Shown: positions 28,113-37,083 of the stretch, one piece after another
Numbering within the stretch: the stretch's first letter is position 1
Layout: every line of letters begins with the position of its first letter
Assembly (NCBI GenBank): GCA_017626035.1
Contig: JAGAJR010000026.1
Span: forward strand, 1-64,000
Direction of reading: 5' to 3'
Length of the DNA: 64,000 nt
Origin: Alphaproteobacteria bacterium
Lineage (GTDB): Bacteria > Pseudomonadota > Alphaproteobacteria > RF32 > CAG-239
Program-made: the position numbers and the translations under genes
The notes under the pieces: model-generated
Seen by the model: the letters and a program-made list of their open reading frames with translations, nothing else
Told to the model about the DNA's origin: nothing
Databases searched by the model: none

Positions 28113-29150
28113 ATGGCTGAATTTTTAATTACCGGCGGGGCAGGTTTTTTTGGGTCTATCTTAAAGAAAACTCTTGTGCAAAAAGGGCATAAATGTGTCA
28201 GCATTGATTTAATGCCGGATGATTATATGAATGAGAATTTTACAGCGGTTCGAGGAGATATTCGAGACAGAGAATTGTTAGAAAAGTTGTTTTCCGAACA
28301 TTCGTTTGAAGCCGTTTTTCACTGTGCGGCAATGCTGGCTCATGTTAAGAAAAATATGAAAGACTTGTGGTCGTCTAATGTTGACGGAACCGCGAATATT
28401 GCCGATATGGCCGAAAAATACGGGGTTAAGAAAATTATTTTTATTTCATCTAATTGTTTATGGGCAAAGAATTTTGATTATGCCGTCAAAGAAGAAGAGG
28501 AACCTTCTCCGGTAGAAATTTACGGAAAGTCAAAATTTGAGGGTGAGAAAATTTTGTTGAGTCATAAGGATAAGATTAATTCGGTTGTTTTCCGTTCGCC
28601 GACGATTATGGACGAGGGGCGTTTGGGATTGTTGGGAATCCTTTTTGAGTTTATTGATGAAAATCGCAAACTTTGGATGGTTGGCGACGGAACCAATGTG
28701 TATCAGTTTATCTATGCCGGGGATTTGGTTCAGGCTTGTCTGCTAGCATTGGATTATGACCGTAGCGATATATTCAATATCGGGTCGGATGACGTGAAAA
28801 CATTCAATGAGGTTTATACTTATGTTATTGAACATTCCGGTTCCAAGTCTAAATTAGCCCATTTCCCGAAGTGGCTTGCTATTCCGGGAATGAAGCTGGC
28901 CTATTGGCTGGGGCTTTCTCCGTTAGGTCCTTATCAATATAAAATGATTGCTTCTTCCTTTGTGTTTGATACATCTAAAATTAAGGAAAAACTTGGGTTC
29001 AAGCCAACTTTGAAAAATGAAGAAATGTTGCTCAAAGCATATGATTTTTATCATCGTAATAAAGAGGAGATTAAACGGCGTAAAAATGTGTCGGCTCATA
29101 ATGCTTCGGCTAAAATGGGGATTATCCGGCTGTTAAAATGGTTATCTTAG
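28113..29150 (+). CDS. NAD-dependent epimerase/dehydratase (extended SDR)
   Basis: A 345-residue extended short-chain dehydrogenase. The N-terminal TGGAGFFGS binds NAD, FISSN carries the catalytic Ser region, and YGKSK supplies Tyr and Lys. The C-terminal substrate domain shows VYQFIYAGDLVQA. The likely substrate is a nucleotide or lipid-linked sugar. It is the third gene of the co-directional set at 25088-29150, before clpP. Confidence 0.85.
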   Translation: MAEFLITGGAGFFGSILKKTLVQKGHKCVSIDLMPDDYMNENFTAVRGDIRDRELLEKLFSEHSFEAVFHCAAMLAHVKKNMKDLWSSNVDGTANIADMAEKYGVKKIIFISSNCLWAKNFDYAVKEEEEPSPVEIYGKSKFEGEKILLSHKDKINSVVFRSPTIMDEGRLGLLGILFEFIDENRKLWMVGDGTNVYQFIYAGDLVQACLLALDYDRSDIFNIGSDDVKTFNEVYTYVIEHSGSKSKLAHFPKWLAIPGMKLAYWLGLSPLGPYQYKMIASSFVFDTSKIKEKLGFKPTLKNEEMLLKAYDFYHRNKEEIKRRKNVSAHNASAKMGIIRLLKWLS

Positions 29151-29243
29151 AGAGATTTATTTCTAAATATTAATAATTTGTTGAATAAATTGCTTTATCC
29201 TTACAAAAGACTGTAAATTTGTAATATTGCAAGGAAAGATGAA

Positions 29244-29873
29244 ATGTATAACAGAAGTCCGTTAGAAGTCTATGACAATACGTTGGTGCCTATGGTTATT
29301 GAGCAGACCTCCAAAGGCGAGCGTTCTTTTGATATTTATTCAAGGCTGTTGAAAGAAAGAATTATTTTCCTGACAGGGGAAGTTAACGATGATGTTTCTT
29401 CTCTTGTTTGTGCCCAGTTGTTGTTTTTGGAATCTGAAAACCCGAAAAAGGATATTTTCCTTTATATTAATTCTCCGGGAGGAATCGTAACTTCGGGAAT
29501 GGCAATGTATGATACCATGCAATACATCAGCTGCGATGTAAACACGATGTGTATCGGGCAGGCATGTTCCATGGGCTCTCTGCTTTTGGCCGGCGGGGCA
29601 AAAGACAAAAGATTTTCTCTGCCGAACTCGAGAATTATGATTCATCAGCCGAGCGGCGGTTTCAGAGGACAGGCAACGGATATTGAAATTCATGCCAAAG
29701 AAATTCTGGATTTGAAAAAACGTTTGAACGGAATTTATGCTCATCATACCGGAAAAAAACTCAAAACGATTGAAGATGCTATGGAAAGAGATAACTTTAT
29801 GAGTCCGGAAGAGGCTTTGAAATTCGGTTTGATTGACCATATTGTTACAAGCCGCGATGAGATTTTGAAATAA
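29244..29873 (+). CDS. clpP: ATP-dependent Clp protease proteolytic subunit
   Basis: A 209-residue serine protease subunit. The catalytic Ser is in [11 protein letters not shown] (most homologues have GQAASMGA), the His in [10 protein letters not shown], and the Asp in [12 protein letters not shown]. It assembles as a double heptamer with ClpX, encoded 10 nt downstream, for regulated proteolysis. AAGGAAAGATGAA precedes the ATG. Confidence 0.97.
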   Translation: MYNRSPLEVYDNTLVPMVIEQTSKGERSFDIYSRLLKERIIFLTGEVNDDVSSLVCAQLLFLESENPKKDIFLYINSPGGIVTSGMAMYDTMQYISCDVNTMCIGQACSMGSLLLAGGAKDKRFSLPNSRIMIHQPSGGFRGQATDIEIHAKEILDLKKRLNGIYAHHTGKKLKTIEDAMERDNFMSPEEALKFGLIDHIVTSRDEILK

Positions 29874-29883
29874 GGAAAAAGAA

Positions 29884-31149
29884 ATGAGTGAAAATACAGA
29901 TAACAACGGCGAAATGCTTCATTGCTCATTTTGCGGAAAAAGTCAGGCAGAAGTGAAAAAACTGGTTGCCGGCCGCGGAGTGTATATTTGTGATGAATGT
30001 ATTGAAGTCTGCATTAATATTGTTGCCGATGAAATGGCTGAAGAAGCCAAGGCAGAAGGGCGGATTTGCAGTGAAAATCTGCCGACGCCGTCTAAAATCA
30101 AAGAGTTTTTGGATCAGTATGTAATCGGGCAGGAACAGGCAAAAAAAGTTTTGTCCGTTGCCGTGTATAACCACTATAAACGTTTGAATTCTCAGAAAAC
30201 AAACAAAGACGTTGAAGTTTCCAAATCCAATGTTATCCTTATCGGATCAACCGGAAGCGGTAAAACGCTTTTGGCTCAAACATTGGCTAAAATTCTGGAT
30301 GTGCCGTTTGCGATTTCGGATGCAACAACTTTAACCGAGGCCGGTTATGTCGGCGAAGATGTCGAGAATATCATTTTGAAGCTGGTTCAAGCTGCCAATT
30401 ATGATATTGAAAAGGCTCAACGCGGTATAGTTTATATTGACGAGATTGATAAAATTACCCGCAAGACCGATGGCCCGTCCATTACCCGCGATGTGTCCGG
30501 CGAGGGCGTGCAGCAGGCGTTGCTGAAAATTATTGAAGGCACGGTTGCCAATGTTCCTCCGCAAGGCGGACGCAAACATCCTCAGCAGGAATTTTTGCAT
30601 GTGGACACCACCAATATTTTGTTTATCTGCGGCGGTGCTTTTGCCGGTTTGGAAAAAATCGTTTCCCGCAGAGGAAATGAAACGTCTATCGGTTTTGGTG
30701 CCAAGGTAGCAGCCAAAGAAGAAAAGGGCATTGGCGAGATTTTGCAGGATGCTCAGCCGGAAGATTTGTTGAAATACGGCCTTATACCTGAGTTCATCGG
30801 CCGTTTGCCGATTATTGCCACTTTGGAAGATTTGGATGAAAACGCTTTGGTTAAAGTTTTGACTGAGCCTAAAAACGCTTTGGTTAAGCAATATGTTACC
30901 CTGTTTGACATGGAAGACGTTAAACTGACCATTACGGACGAAGCTTTAATCGCTATTGCCAAAAAGGCTATTGAACGTAAAACCGGTGCCCGAGGTTTGA
31001 GAGCAATTATGGAAGAAAATCTGTTGGATATTATGTATTCTCTTCCGGATAAAAAGGAAATTGCCGAAGTTATCATTAATGAAGATGTGATTAATGATAA
31101 AAAAGAACCGGTTTATGTTTTGAGAGAAAAAAGCAAAGATGCCGTCTAG
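29884..31149 (+). CDS. clpX: ATP-dependent Clp protease ATPase subunit ClpX
   Basis: A 421-residue AAA+ unfoldase. The N-terminal zinc-binding domain has two CxxC pairs (HCSFCGKSQ and YICDECIE). Walker A is [12 protein letters not shown], Walker [11 protein letters not shown], sensor/arginine region [11 protein letters not shown]. The ClpP-binding IGF-type loop is present as [10 protein letters not shown]. It is co-transcribed with clpP and followed by an intrinsic terminator. Confidence 0.97.
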   Translation: MSENTDNNGEMLHCSFCGKSQAEVKKLVAGRGVYICDECIEVCINIVADEMAEEAKAEGRICSENLPTPSKIKEFLDQYVIGQEQAKKVLSVAVYNHYKRLNSQKTNKDVEVSKSNVILIGSTGSGKTLLAQTLAKILDVPFAISDATTLTEAGYVGEDVENIILKLVQAANYDIEKAQRGIVYIDEIDKITRKTDGPSITRDVSGEGVQQALLKIIEGTVANVPPQGGRKHPQQEFLHVDTTNILFICGGAFAGLEKIVSRRGNETSIGFGAKVAAKEEKGIGEILQDAQPEDLLKYGLIPEFIGRLPIIATLEDLDENALVKVLTEPKNALVKQYVTLFDMEDVKLTITDEALIAIAKKAIERKTGARGLRAIMEENLLDIMYSLPDKKEIAEVIINEDVINDKKEPVYVLREKSKDAV

Positions 31150-31223
31150 TGGTGGCTGGCAGCCACTGGCGAAAGTTGGCTGTGGAGAGTAAGTGCTTTA
31201 ACTCCCCGATAGTATTTATATAC

Positions 31224-31253
31224 AAGCCCCTTTCTTTAAGGGGCTTAAATTTT
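31224..31253 (+). terminator. Terminator of clpPX
   Basis: AAGCCCC-TTTCTTTAA-GGGGCTT followed by an A/T run. Another hairpin (TGGCTG-G-CAGCCA) lies between it and the clpX stop codon. Confidence 0.8.
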
Positions 31254-31255
31254 AA

Positions 31256-31283
31256 TTGCAAATTAACCTGTTTGCTTTATCAT
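31256..31283 (+). promoter_or_regulatory. Candidate promoter of the intergenic RNA
   Basis: TTGCAA, 16-bp spacer, TATCAT, immediately after the clpX terminator and with no coding gene start within 190 bp. Confidence 0.55.
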
Positions 31284-31290
31284 TCTTCTT

Positions 31291-31450
31291 GCAGTTCAGA
31301 GGTGGACTGCGGAGTGTGGAAGCTCCTTCTAAACAATAAACTACTCCTCTATGGGGGAGCTGGGGACATAAGGCTATGCTCGAATAACCCAGACTGTGTT
31401 TAGACAGTTTCCAACTCCCCGCCTTAGATTTTCTGAGGCGGTTTTGTTTT
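31291..31450 (+). ncRNA. Candidate structured small RNA downstream of clpX
   Basis: A 160-nt non-coding unit with its own promoter and terminator. The closing helix pairs 31309-31323 (GCGGAGTGTGGAAGC) with 31407-31422 (TTTCCAACTCCCCGC). Inside it lies a perfect 8-bp stem, TCTAAACA (31328-31335) with TGTTTAGA (31397-31404), then two apical stems (CTCC/GGGGAG and CTGGG/CCCAG). A long interrupted helix of this size resembles 6S RNA, but I cannot confirm family identity from sequence alone. No plausible reading frame with a ribosome site lies inside. Confidence 0.55.
31419..31450 (+). terminator. Terminator of the clpX-downstream RNA
   Basis: CCGCCT-T-AGA...TCT-G-AGGCGG followed by TTTTGTTTT. 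Confidence 0.85.
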
Positions 31451-31477
31451 GGTAAAACAAAATTAAGGAGTTTGAAA

Positions 31478-31699
31478 ATGAACATAAATATTGAAAAAAT
31501 AATTATCCGGCCGTTAGGCTTTGCCCTTTGGCAAGAGAGACGCAAGCGGGGGCTTCGTCTCAGTTCCCTTCAGAAACAAACCCAAATTCCCATAAAGCTG
31601 CTTGACCGCATGGAACTCGGAAAACCTGTTCCTCCTTTTGCGGTTAAGAAGCTGCTGCTTTTTTATGACAAAAGCATTAAAATCGAGTTGATTGATTAA
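31478..31699 (+). CDS. Small XRE-like helix-turn-helix protein
   Basis: A 73-residue basic protein. Residues about 17-55 (LWQERRKRGLRLSSLQ...IPIKLLDRMELGK) read as a Cro/XRE-type helix-turn-helix with the ...TQIPxxxLDRxExG pattern of the recognition helix and turn. AAGGAG lies 7 nt before the ATG at 31478; the in-frame TTG at 31472 is too close to that site. It is probably a DNA-binding regulator. No target operator is recognisable. Confidence 0.75.
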   Translation: MNINIEKIIIRPLGFALWQERRKRGLRLSSLQKQTQIPIKLLDRMELGKPVPPFAVKKLLLFYDKSIKIELID

Positions 31700-31703
31700 A
31701 TTA

Positions 31704-31755
31704 AAAGCCCCTGACTGTTCTCCGAAAAGTGGAAGAGAAAAAGAAAGGGGCTTTG
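31704..31755. terminator. Bidirectional terminator with internal hairpin
   Basis: AAAGCCCCT pairs with AGGGGCTTT across a 35-nt loop that contains a smaller CTCC/GGAAGAG hairpin. It lies between converging genes. Confidence 0.6.
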
Positions 31756-31756
31756 T

Positions 31757-32158
31757 TTATGCTACTAAATCATCTAAAACAGGTGGTTTGTAGTTTGGAC
31801 CTTTCAGAAACTTTCCGTCTTCTCTTTTCAGGACTTTTCCGTTGACGAGTTTGGACATATTGCTTTGATGCACTCTTTTAAAAACCTCTTCCATCGGAAT
31901 TCCTAATGCGACCACCATACCGCTTAAAACATATTGAAGGTCGGCCAGTTCTTTATACATTCTGGCTTTTGTTTTGGGATTTGTTTTTCCTGTTGTTTGC
32001 AATTCTTCCATCAGGGTGTGGATTTCGACTTTAAGTTCGTCGAGTTCTTCCGTCAGGAGTTTTTCCCTGAGCCGGAGCAGAGGAACGGAATAAGGCGACG
32101 CAACGTCCAACTCCATGGCCTGATGGCACTCTAATACTTGTTTTTCGTAATTATCCAT
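31757..32158 (-). CDS. MazG-like nucleotide pyrophosphohydrolase (PRA-PH fold)
   Basis: A 133-residue all-alpha protein with the MazG/PRA-PH type acidic pattern (EELDELKVE and, after the long loop, KELADLQYVLSG), the two helices that carry the magnesium ligands. The C-terminus (QSNMSKLVNGKVLKREDGK, KGPNYKPP) matches the tail of the small phage- and bacteria-borne family related to phosphoribosyl-ATP pyrophosphohydrolases. A probable house-cleaning nucleotide hydrolase; the substrate is not determinable here. A single gene with its own RBS (AAGGAAAAA). Confidence 0.75.
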   Translation of the reverse strand: MDNYEKQVLECHQAMELDVASPYSVPLLRLREKLLTEELDELKVEIHTLMEELQTTGKTNPKTKARMYKELADLQYVLSGMVVALGIPMEEVFKRVHQSNMSKLVNGKVLKREDGKFLKGPNYKPPVLDDLVA

Positions 32159-32278
32159 ATTTTTTCCTTCCGTTTTTCGTCATTATAAAATCCGAAAATA
32201 AAAATTCAACCGCTTATCTTTAAGGCTGTGATTAAGCGATTATATAAAGAGATGATATTTTACAAGGAGGAAAATCCG

Positions 32279-33217
32279 ATGAAATTAAGGAAACTCAATG
32301 ATGACTATCAAATGCCTATGGTGGGGCTCGGAACATGGAAATCTGCTCCGGGAGAAGTTTATCAGGCTGTCCGCTGGGCAATTAAACTTGGTTATAAGCA
32401 TATTGATTGTGCTCCGATTTACGGTAATGAAAAAGAAATCGGGCAAGCTTTGTCTGATGCGATGAAAGAAGGCGATATTAAAAGGGAAGAGTTATTTGTT
32501 ACTTCTAAATTGTGGAATGACTGTCATAAGCCGGAAGATGTTTTGCCTGCATTGCAAAAGACTTTGGATGATTTGCAATTGGAGTATTTGGATTTGTATC
32601 TGATACATTGGCCGGTTGCACAGAAAAAAGGCGTGGAAATGCCGAAAAGCGACAGCGATGTTTTGCCGTTGAGCGAGGTGCCGGTCGAATTAACTTGGGC
32701 GGCCATGGAAGAGGTTCGCAATAAAGGTTTGGTTCGTTCTATCGGTGTTTCTAATTTTGGCGTTAAAAAGCTCCAAAATCTGATTGAAAAGGCGGAAATC
32801 GTTCCGACCGTCAATCAGGTTGAAAATCATCCGTTGTTGCAGCAAAACGATTTGATAGACTTTTGTGAAAAGAATATGATTGCCGTTACGGCTTATTCTC
32901 CGCTGGGATCCAGAGACCGGGCTTACAAACATCCTGACGAGCCGTCGGTTATTGAAAATCCGGTGATTGTCGAAATTGCGGAGCGGTTGAAGGTTTCTCC
33001 GGCTCAGGTGTTGTTGGCATGGCAGCTGCAGAGAAATGTCATTGTTATTCCGAAGTCAATCCATGTGAATCGGATTAAGGAAAATTTTGCAGCTCAGACG
33101 ATAGCGCTTGACAAAGCGGATATGGAAAAAATTGCCGCTTTGGATAAGGGGTATCGCTACATTGACGGAACAAGTTTTGCTTTCGGAGATTATAATACCG
33201 AAAATATTTTTGAATAA
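32279..33217 (+). CDS. Aldo/keto reductase
   Basis: A 312-residue TIM-barrel NADPH-dependent reductase. The catalytic tetrad is readable: Asp and Tyr in HIDCAPIYGNE, Lys in FVTSKLWN, His in LYLIHWP. The NADP-phosphate site is IPKSIHVNRIKEN. AAGGAGG 8 nt before the ATG at 32279 fixes the start, although the frame is open 51 nt upstream. The substrate is unknown; this class detoxifies aldehydes and ketones. Confidence 0.93.
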   Translation: MKLRKLNDDYQMPMVGLGTWKSAPGEVYQAVRWAIKLGYKHIDCAPIYGNEKEIGQALSDAMKEGDIKREELFVTSKLWNDCHKPEDVLPALQKTLDDLQLEYLDLYLIHWPVAQKKGVEMPKSDSDVLPLSEVPVELTWAAMEEVRNKGLVRSIGVSNFGVKKLQNLIEKAEIVPTVNQVENHPLLQQNDLIDFCEKNMIAVTAYSPLGSRDRAYKHPDEPSVIENPVIVEIAERLKVSPAQVLLAWQLQRNVIVIPKSIHVNRIKENFAAQTIALDKADMEKIAALDKGYRYIDGTSFAFGDYNTENIFE

Positions 33218-33224
33218 CCTGCAA

Positions 33225-33250
33225 GAGGGGCTTTAAACAGCCCCTTTTTT
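33225..33250 (+). terminator. Terminator of the aldo/keto reductase gene
   Basis: GGGGCT-TTAAAC-AGCCCC followed by six T. Confidence 0.88.
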
Positions 33251-33290
33251 ATTTTACCCTGAAAATAATTTAATTTTTGGGGGAAATGTC

Positions 33291-34073
33291 ATGATTGTTA
33301 CGATTTTAGGATCAGGTTCCGCTTACGGGGCTCCTCAGGCCGGGAATTATTTCGGGCAGACAGATAGGAGCGAACCGAAGAATTATCGAACAAGAAGTTC
33401 TGTTTTGTTTGATTTCGGCGATTGTAATTTTCTGATTGATGCCGGACCGGATTTCAGGACACAATTGAATACAAATAATGTTTCAAAAATTGATGCGGTA
33501 TTGTTTACGCATGCACATGCCGACCATATCAACGGTTTGCCGGATATTCAGCGTCTGGCCTCCAATCAAAAACATCCGATTGATTTGTTTTGCTCAAAAG
33601 AGACTTTTGAAGGGATTAAACTTTGTTATTTTTATATGTTTAACAACAATAATCAGGAACGGGGTTTGGAAAGCCTGCGTTGGCATGTTTTTGAAAATGG
33701 CGATAATATAGAATTTAACGGGCATGTTTTGGCAACAACAGGGTTGGTTCATCGCAATATGCTTTCGACAGCCGTCCGCTATAAAAACTTTTTGTTTGCG
33801 ACGGATTTTGAAGAGATTCCGGAAATGTCCGTTCCGTTGTTTAAAAATCTGGATTGTATTTTGATGGAAACAAACAACGGTTTTAATACGACCAGACGCG
33901 GCAACGGACATAATGATTTTTATGCGGCATTGAATATCCGGGACAGATTAAATATAAAGAAATTTGTTTTAACCCATTTGAATATTGATGTGGACTATTG
34001 CCGCGACGGAAAAAAACTTCCCGAAAACTTTGAATTGGCGTATGACGGAATGAAATTTGATGTTGATGAGTGA
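33291..34073 (+). CDS. MBL-fold metal-dependent hydrolase (PhnP-like)
   Basis: A 260-residue metallo-beta-lactamase-fold protein. It starts TILGSGSAYGAPQ and has the dinuclear zinc motif FTHAHADHINGL at about residue 72. Further ligands are likely in GLVHRN, FATDFEE and LTHLNID. This arrangement is typical of COG1235 phosphodiesterases (PhnP, RNase Z relatives). No phosphonate genes are nearby, so the true substrate is open. AGGGGGAAATGTC precedes the ATG. Confidence 0.88.
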   Translation: MIVTILGSGSAYGAPQAGNYFGQTDRSEPKNYRTRSSVLFDFGDCNFLIDAGPDFRTQLNTNNVSKIDAVLFTHAHADHINGLPDIQRLASNQKHPIDLFCSKETFEGIKLCYFYMFNNNNQERGLESLRWHVFENGDNIEFNGHVLATTGLVHRNMLSTAVRYKNFLFATDFEEIPEMSVPLFKNLDCILMETNNGFNTTRRGNGHNDFYAALNIRDRLNIKKFVLTHLNIDVDYCRDGKKLPENFELAYDGMKFDVDE

Positions 34074-34084
34074 GGCAATAAAGT

Positions 34085-35044
34085 TTAAAGCCTGATTTTA
34101 TCCATAATGAATTTGGTTAAAAATTCCGGACGTTCCCATGCCACGGAAATCTCCAAAACCTGAAACTCAGATTGCAATGATGCAGGAATTTTTACAAAAT
34201 CCTTGGATGTCGTAAAAAGTTCCGCATTTGCTTTTTTTGCCTTGTTTATCAGTCCTTTGAGTTCCGTTTCCGTGTATCGGTGGTGATCCGGAAAGTTTAT
34301 GGTTTTGATGAGTTCCAGCCCGCATTCCTGTAAAGATGCGTAAAATTTTTCCGGCCTTCCGATACCGGCAAAGGCAATGGCTTTTTTAGAAGCGGTTTGC
34401 GGTGGAACGGGAGTGATTTTTCCTTTGAAAACCGGAAGTTTGTTGACTTTGTCGGCCAGATTGTATTTGTCTTCTCCGATGATGATAACGGCATCAGCTC
34501 TTTTTAATCCGTTTTCCAAAGTTTCACGAAGCGGTCCGGAAGGAATAATGCGGCCGTTGCCAATTCCGAAGCTGCCGTCAAAAACTAAAAAAGAGACGTC
34601 TTTATGAAGTCCCGGATTTTGGAAACCGTCATCCATCAGAATTAATTCCGCTCCGTTTTTTACAGCGGTAAGGGCGGCACGAAATCTGTCAGGATTAATG
34701 ACTACGGGGGCTTGTTTGGCAAGCAGGAGGGGTTCATCTCCAACTTCGCGGGCAGAGTGTTTTTGTTTATCGACAATAACGCCTTTAAGTTTTCCGCCGT
34801 ATCCGCGAGAAACAAAATAAGGATGTTTTCCTTGTCGCTGCAAAAGCTTGGCGATGGATATGGCAACGGGTGTTTTTCCGGTTCCTCCGGCGGTAATGTT
34901 GCCGATACAGATTACCGGGCGGGAGATGTGGCCGCCGTGTCCGTGTTTGATACGGAACTGCGTTGCCCAGCCGTACAAGTATCCCAGAGGGGAGAGAAGG
35001 GTTGATATAAGGTTTTTATGTTGCCAGAAAGACGGAGTTTTCAT
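34085..35044 (-). CDS. lpxK: Tetraacyldisaccharide 4'-kinase
   Basis: A 319-residue membrane-associated kinase adding the 4' phosphate to the lipid A precursor. Walker A is GNITAGGTGKTPVA, preceded by the N-terminal amphipathic helix that anchors LpxK. The family motif VDKQKHSAREVGDEP and MDDGFQNP, containing the catalytic Asp, are present. The start overlaps the waaA stop by 4 nt (ATGA). It is the last gene of the fliN-like/acyltransferase/waaA/lpxK operon. Confidence 0.95.
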   Translation of the reverse strand: MKTPSFWQHKNLISTLLSPLGYLYGWATQFRIKHGHGGHISRPVICIGNITAGGTGKTPVAISIAKLLQRQGKHPYFVSRGYGGKLKGVIVDKQKHSAREVGDEPLLLAKQAPVVINPDRFRAALTAVKNGAELILMDDGFQNPGLHKDVSFLVFDGSFGIGNGRIIPSGPLRETLENGLKRADAVIIIGEDKYNLADKVNKLPVFKGKITPVPPQTASKKAIAFAGIGRPEKFYASLQECGLELIKTINFPDHHRYTETELKGLINKAKKANAELFTTSKDFVKIPASLQSEFQVLEISVAWERPEFLTKFIMDKIRL

Positions 35045-36309
35045 ATATCCATATATCCTTTAATTTTATCAACAATGCCGTCGATGACTTTGGCTTCTCC
35101 GTTTGCCCAGTTATATGCCAGGCTTTTTTTAGCTTCAAGGAGTTCTTTATGAGTTAAAAGCTGTTCAACGGTTTCTTCAAGTTCAATGACATCATTGACT
35201 TGGATAACTGCATCGGCTTTTTTGGCACGGTTCATGGCATCGGTGAAGTTGTGCATGTGCGGGCCGACGACAACGGCATCTCGGACTCTGCTCGGTTCCA
35301 TAAAGTTTTGTCCGCCGTGCGGAATTAATGACCCGCCGATAAAAACTATTTCAGCCAGATTATACCATAAACCGAGTTCACCAATCGTATCGGCAATGTA
35401 TATTTCCGTGGATTTGCCGATTGGTTCTCCGGCAGAGCGGAGTGCCGTTTTCAGATGGAGTTCGTTTTCCAGCCTTTCTTTAATTTCAACACCTCTCTGT
35501 GGGTGTCTGGGAACGATAATCGTCAGAACCCCGGGAACTTTTTCGGCCAGTTGCTTGTGAAAACGGGCGATTTTAAATTCCTCGTCATTATGGGTGGAAC
35601 TGGCAAGCCAGAAAGGTCGGTCGCCGATTTGTTTTTTTATTTCTTCTTTCTTTTCTTCGTCAATAGGGAGCGGAAGTCCGGCGTATTTTATATTGCCGAG
35701 GCAAAGGGCTTCTTTTGCACCTAATACTCTCAAGCGGTAAGCGTCTTCTTCCGATTGTCCCAGACAGAAGGTAAAACAGCCGAGCAGTTCTTTGCTGATA
35801 AAGTCAAACTGCTGCCATCTTTTGAAAGATTTGTTGGATATTCTTCCGTTAACCAGAATGAGCGGAATGTTTTTGCGTTTGATTGTGGAAAGCATTGCCG
35901 GCCAAAATTCGGATTCAAACCATAATACCAGGTCGGGCTGCCAGTGTTTGACAAAGCGGGCGGAATAAGCCGGATTATCTAACGGAAAATACTGGTGAAA
36001 AGCTTTTTCCGGAAGGCGTTTGGCCATGAGTTCCGCGGATGTTATGGTTCCTGTTGTTACCATAATGTTTAAGTCAGGGTAATATTCCAGCAGTTTGTTA
36101 ATCAGCGGGAGCATGGAGATGGACTCCCCGACGGAGGCTCCGTGCATCCAGATAAGTTTTCCTTCCGGACGTTTCATGGTCGGGCGTCCGACACGTTCGT
36201 TGAAACGTTTTAAGTCCTCTTTGCCGTTTTCTTTGCGTTTTTTGATATAACGGCTGATGACCAGCGGGTATAAAATTCTGATAAGTGTGTTATAAATGCG
36301 GATAAACAT
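35041..36309 (-). CDS. waaA: 3-deoxy-D-manno-octulosonic acid transferase
   Basis: A 422-residue GT30 enzyme attaching Kdo to lipid IVA. The N-terminal membrane anchor is followed by IWMHGASVGESISMLP (with the catalytic Glu), and VVPRHPQRGVEIKERL and GGSLIPHGGQNFMEPS mark the CMP-Kdo-binding half. It shares one nucleotide with the upstream acyltransferase (TAATG) and overlaps lpxK by 4 nt. The cluster supplies the later lipid A steps that the lpxD-B block lacks. Confidence 0.95.
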   Translation of the reverse strand: MFIRIYNTLIRILYPLVISRYIKKRKENGKEDLKRFNERVGRPTMKRPEGKLIWMHGASVGESISMLPLINKLLEYYPDLNIMVTTGTITSAELMAKRLPEKAFHQYFPLDNPAYSARFVKHWQPDLVLWFESEFWPAMLSTIKRKNIPLILVNGRISNKSFKRWQQFDFISKELLGCFTFCLGQSEEDAYRLRVLGAKEALCLGNIKYAGLPLPIDEEKKEEIKKQIGDRPFWLASSTHNDEEFKIARFHKQLAEKVPGVLTIIVPRHPQRGVEIKERLENELHLKTALRSAGEPIGKSTEIYIADTIGELGLWYNLAEIVFIGGSLIPHGGQNFMEPSRVRDAVVVGPHMHNFTDAMNRAKKADAVIQVNDVIELEETVEQLLTHKELLEAKKSLAYNWANGEAKVIDGIVDKIKGYMDI

Positions 36310-37076
36310 TATTGGGACGCTCCGGCAGGTTGTTTGGGATGTTTTTTCTTTTTTACTTTATGGTTGGGCAAAACAGGTTTGATGCCGACTCTTGTGTCTG
36401 CCTCATAAGTTATTTTGTTTAAGGCATCTTCAATTTGTTTCCGGTATTTTTCCAGCTCTTCGGGAGAGGCATCCTTCGGAATGTAAAAAGGATCGGTCAG
36501 ACGGCAGACTCCTTTGGAAAAAGGAAGCGGAATCATCATATCATCCCAACTTTTGGTAATGATTTTAGAATTTTTGACGCTGTATGTCATGCCGAAAATA
36601 GGTTTGCCGCTTTTTTGGGCGAAATAAACCGGAGACATACTCATTTGCATACTGGGGCCGACCGGGCCGTCGGGAATAATGGAGATGCTTTCGTTTTTTT
36701 GTAAAGAATGCATTAGTCCGGTGGCGGCTCCGCGGGCATTTCCGTTACTGGAACCGCCGATAATGCCGAGGCCGAATTTTTGCAGCAGGCCGGCAATCAA
36801 ACGTCCGTCCTGATGCAGAGATACCAGAGCGTTTATGGGTTTGTAACGGTTCCAAAAATACGGAAGCATTAAAGCTCTTCCGTGCCAGCCGATAAGAATG
36901 ATGGCTTCATCTTTGTCCCAGGTTGCGAAGCATTTTTCCCGGCCGTGGATTTCCCAGCGGGTTGTTGCTCCGACCAAGCGGGCATACCAATAAACCAGAC
37001 TGCTGATGAGGTTAGCGAAAAATGTGGATTTTACGATTTTTTTCAGCAGATTTTTTAGTGCTTTTCTTTTAATCAT
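36309..37076 (-). CDS. DUF374 lysophospholipid-acyltransferase-like protein
   Basis: A 255-residue protein with a hydrophobic N-terminus and the DUF374 pattern: ILIGWHGRALMLPYF, VSLHQDGRLIAG, GSSNGNARGA and IPDGPVGPSMQM. It is distantly related to LpxL-type lauroyl transferases and commonly found next to waaA and lpxK in alphaproteobacteria. It probably acylates lipid A or a phospholipid; the acceptor is unproven. The C-terminus is Lys-rich. Confidence 0.88.
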   Translation of the reverse strand: MIKRKALKNLLKKIVKSTFFANLISSLVYWYARLVGATTRWEIHGREKCFATWDKDEAIILIGWHGRALMLPYFWNRYKPINALVSLHQDGRLIAGLLQKFGLGIIGGSSNGNARGAATGLMHSLQKNESISIIPDGPVGPSMQMSMSPVYFAQKSGKPIFGMTYSVKNSKIITKSWDDMMIPLPFSKGVCRLTDPFYIPKDASPEELEKYRKQIEDALNKITYEADTRVGIKPVLPNHKVKKKKHPKQPAGASQ

Positions 37077-37083
37077 ATTGTCC

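Noticed and set aside
31149-31545. Frames on both strands across the clpX-downstream gap
   Set aside because: No ribosome sites, composition unlike protein, and they cover terminators and the structured RNA candidate.
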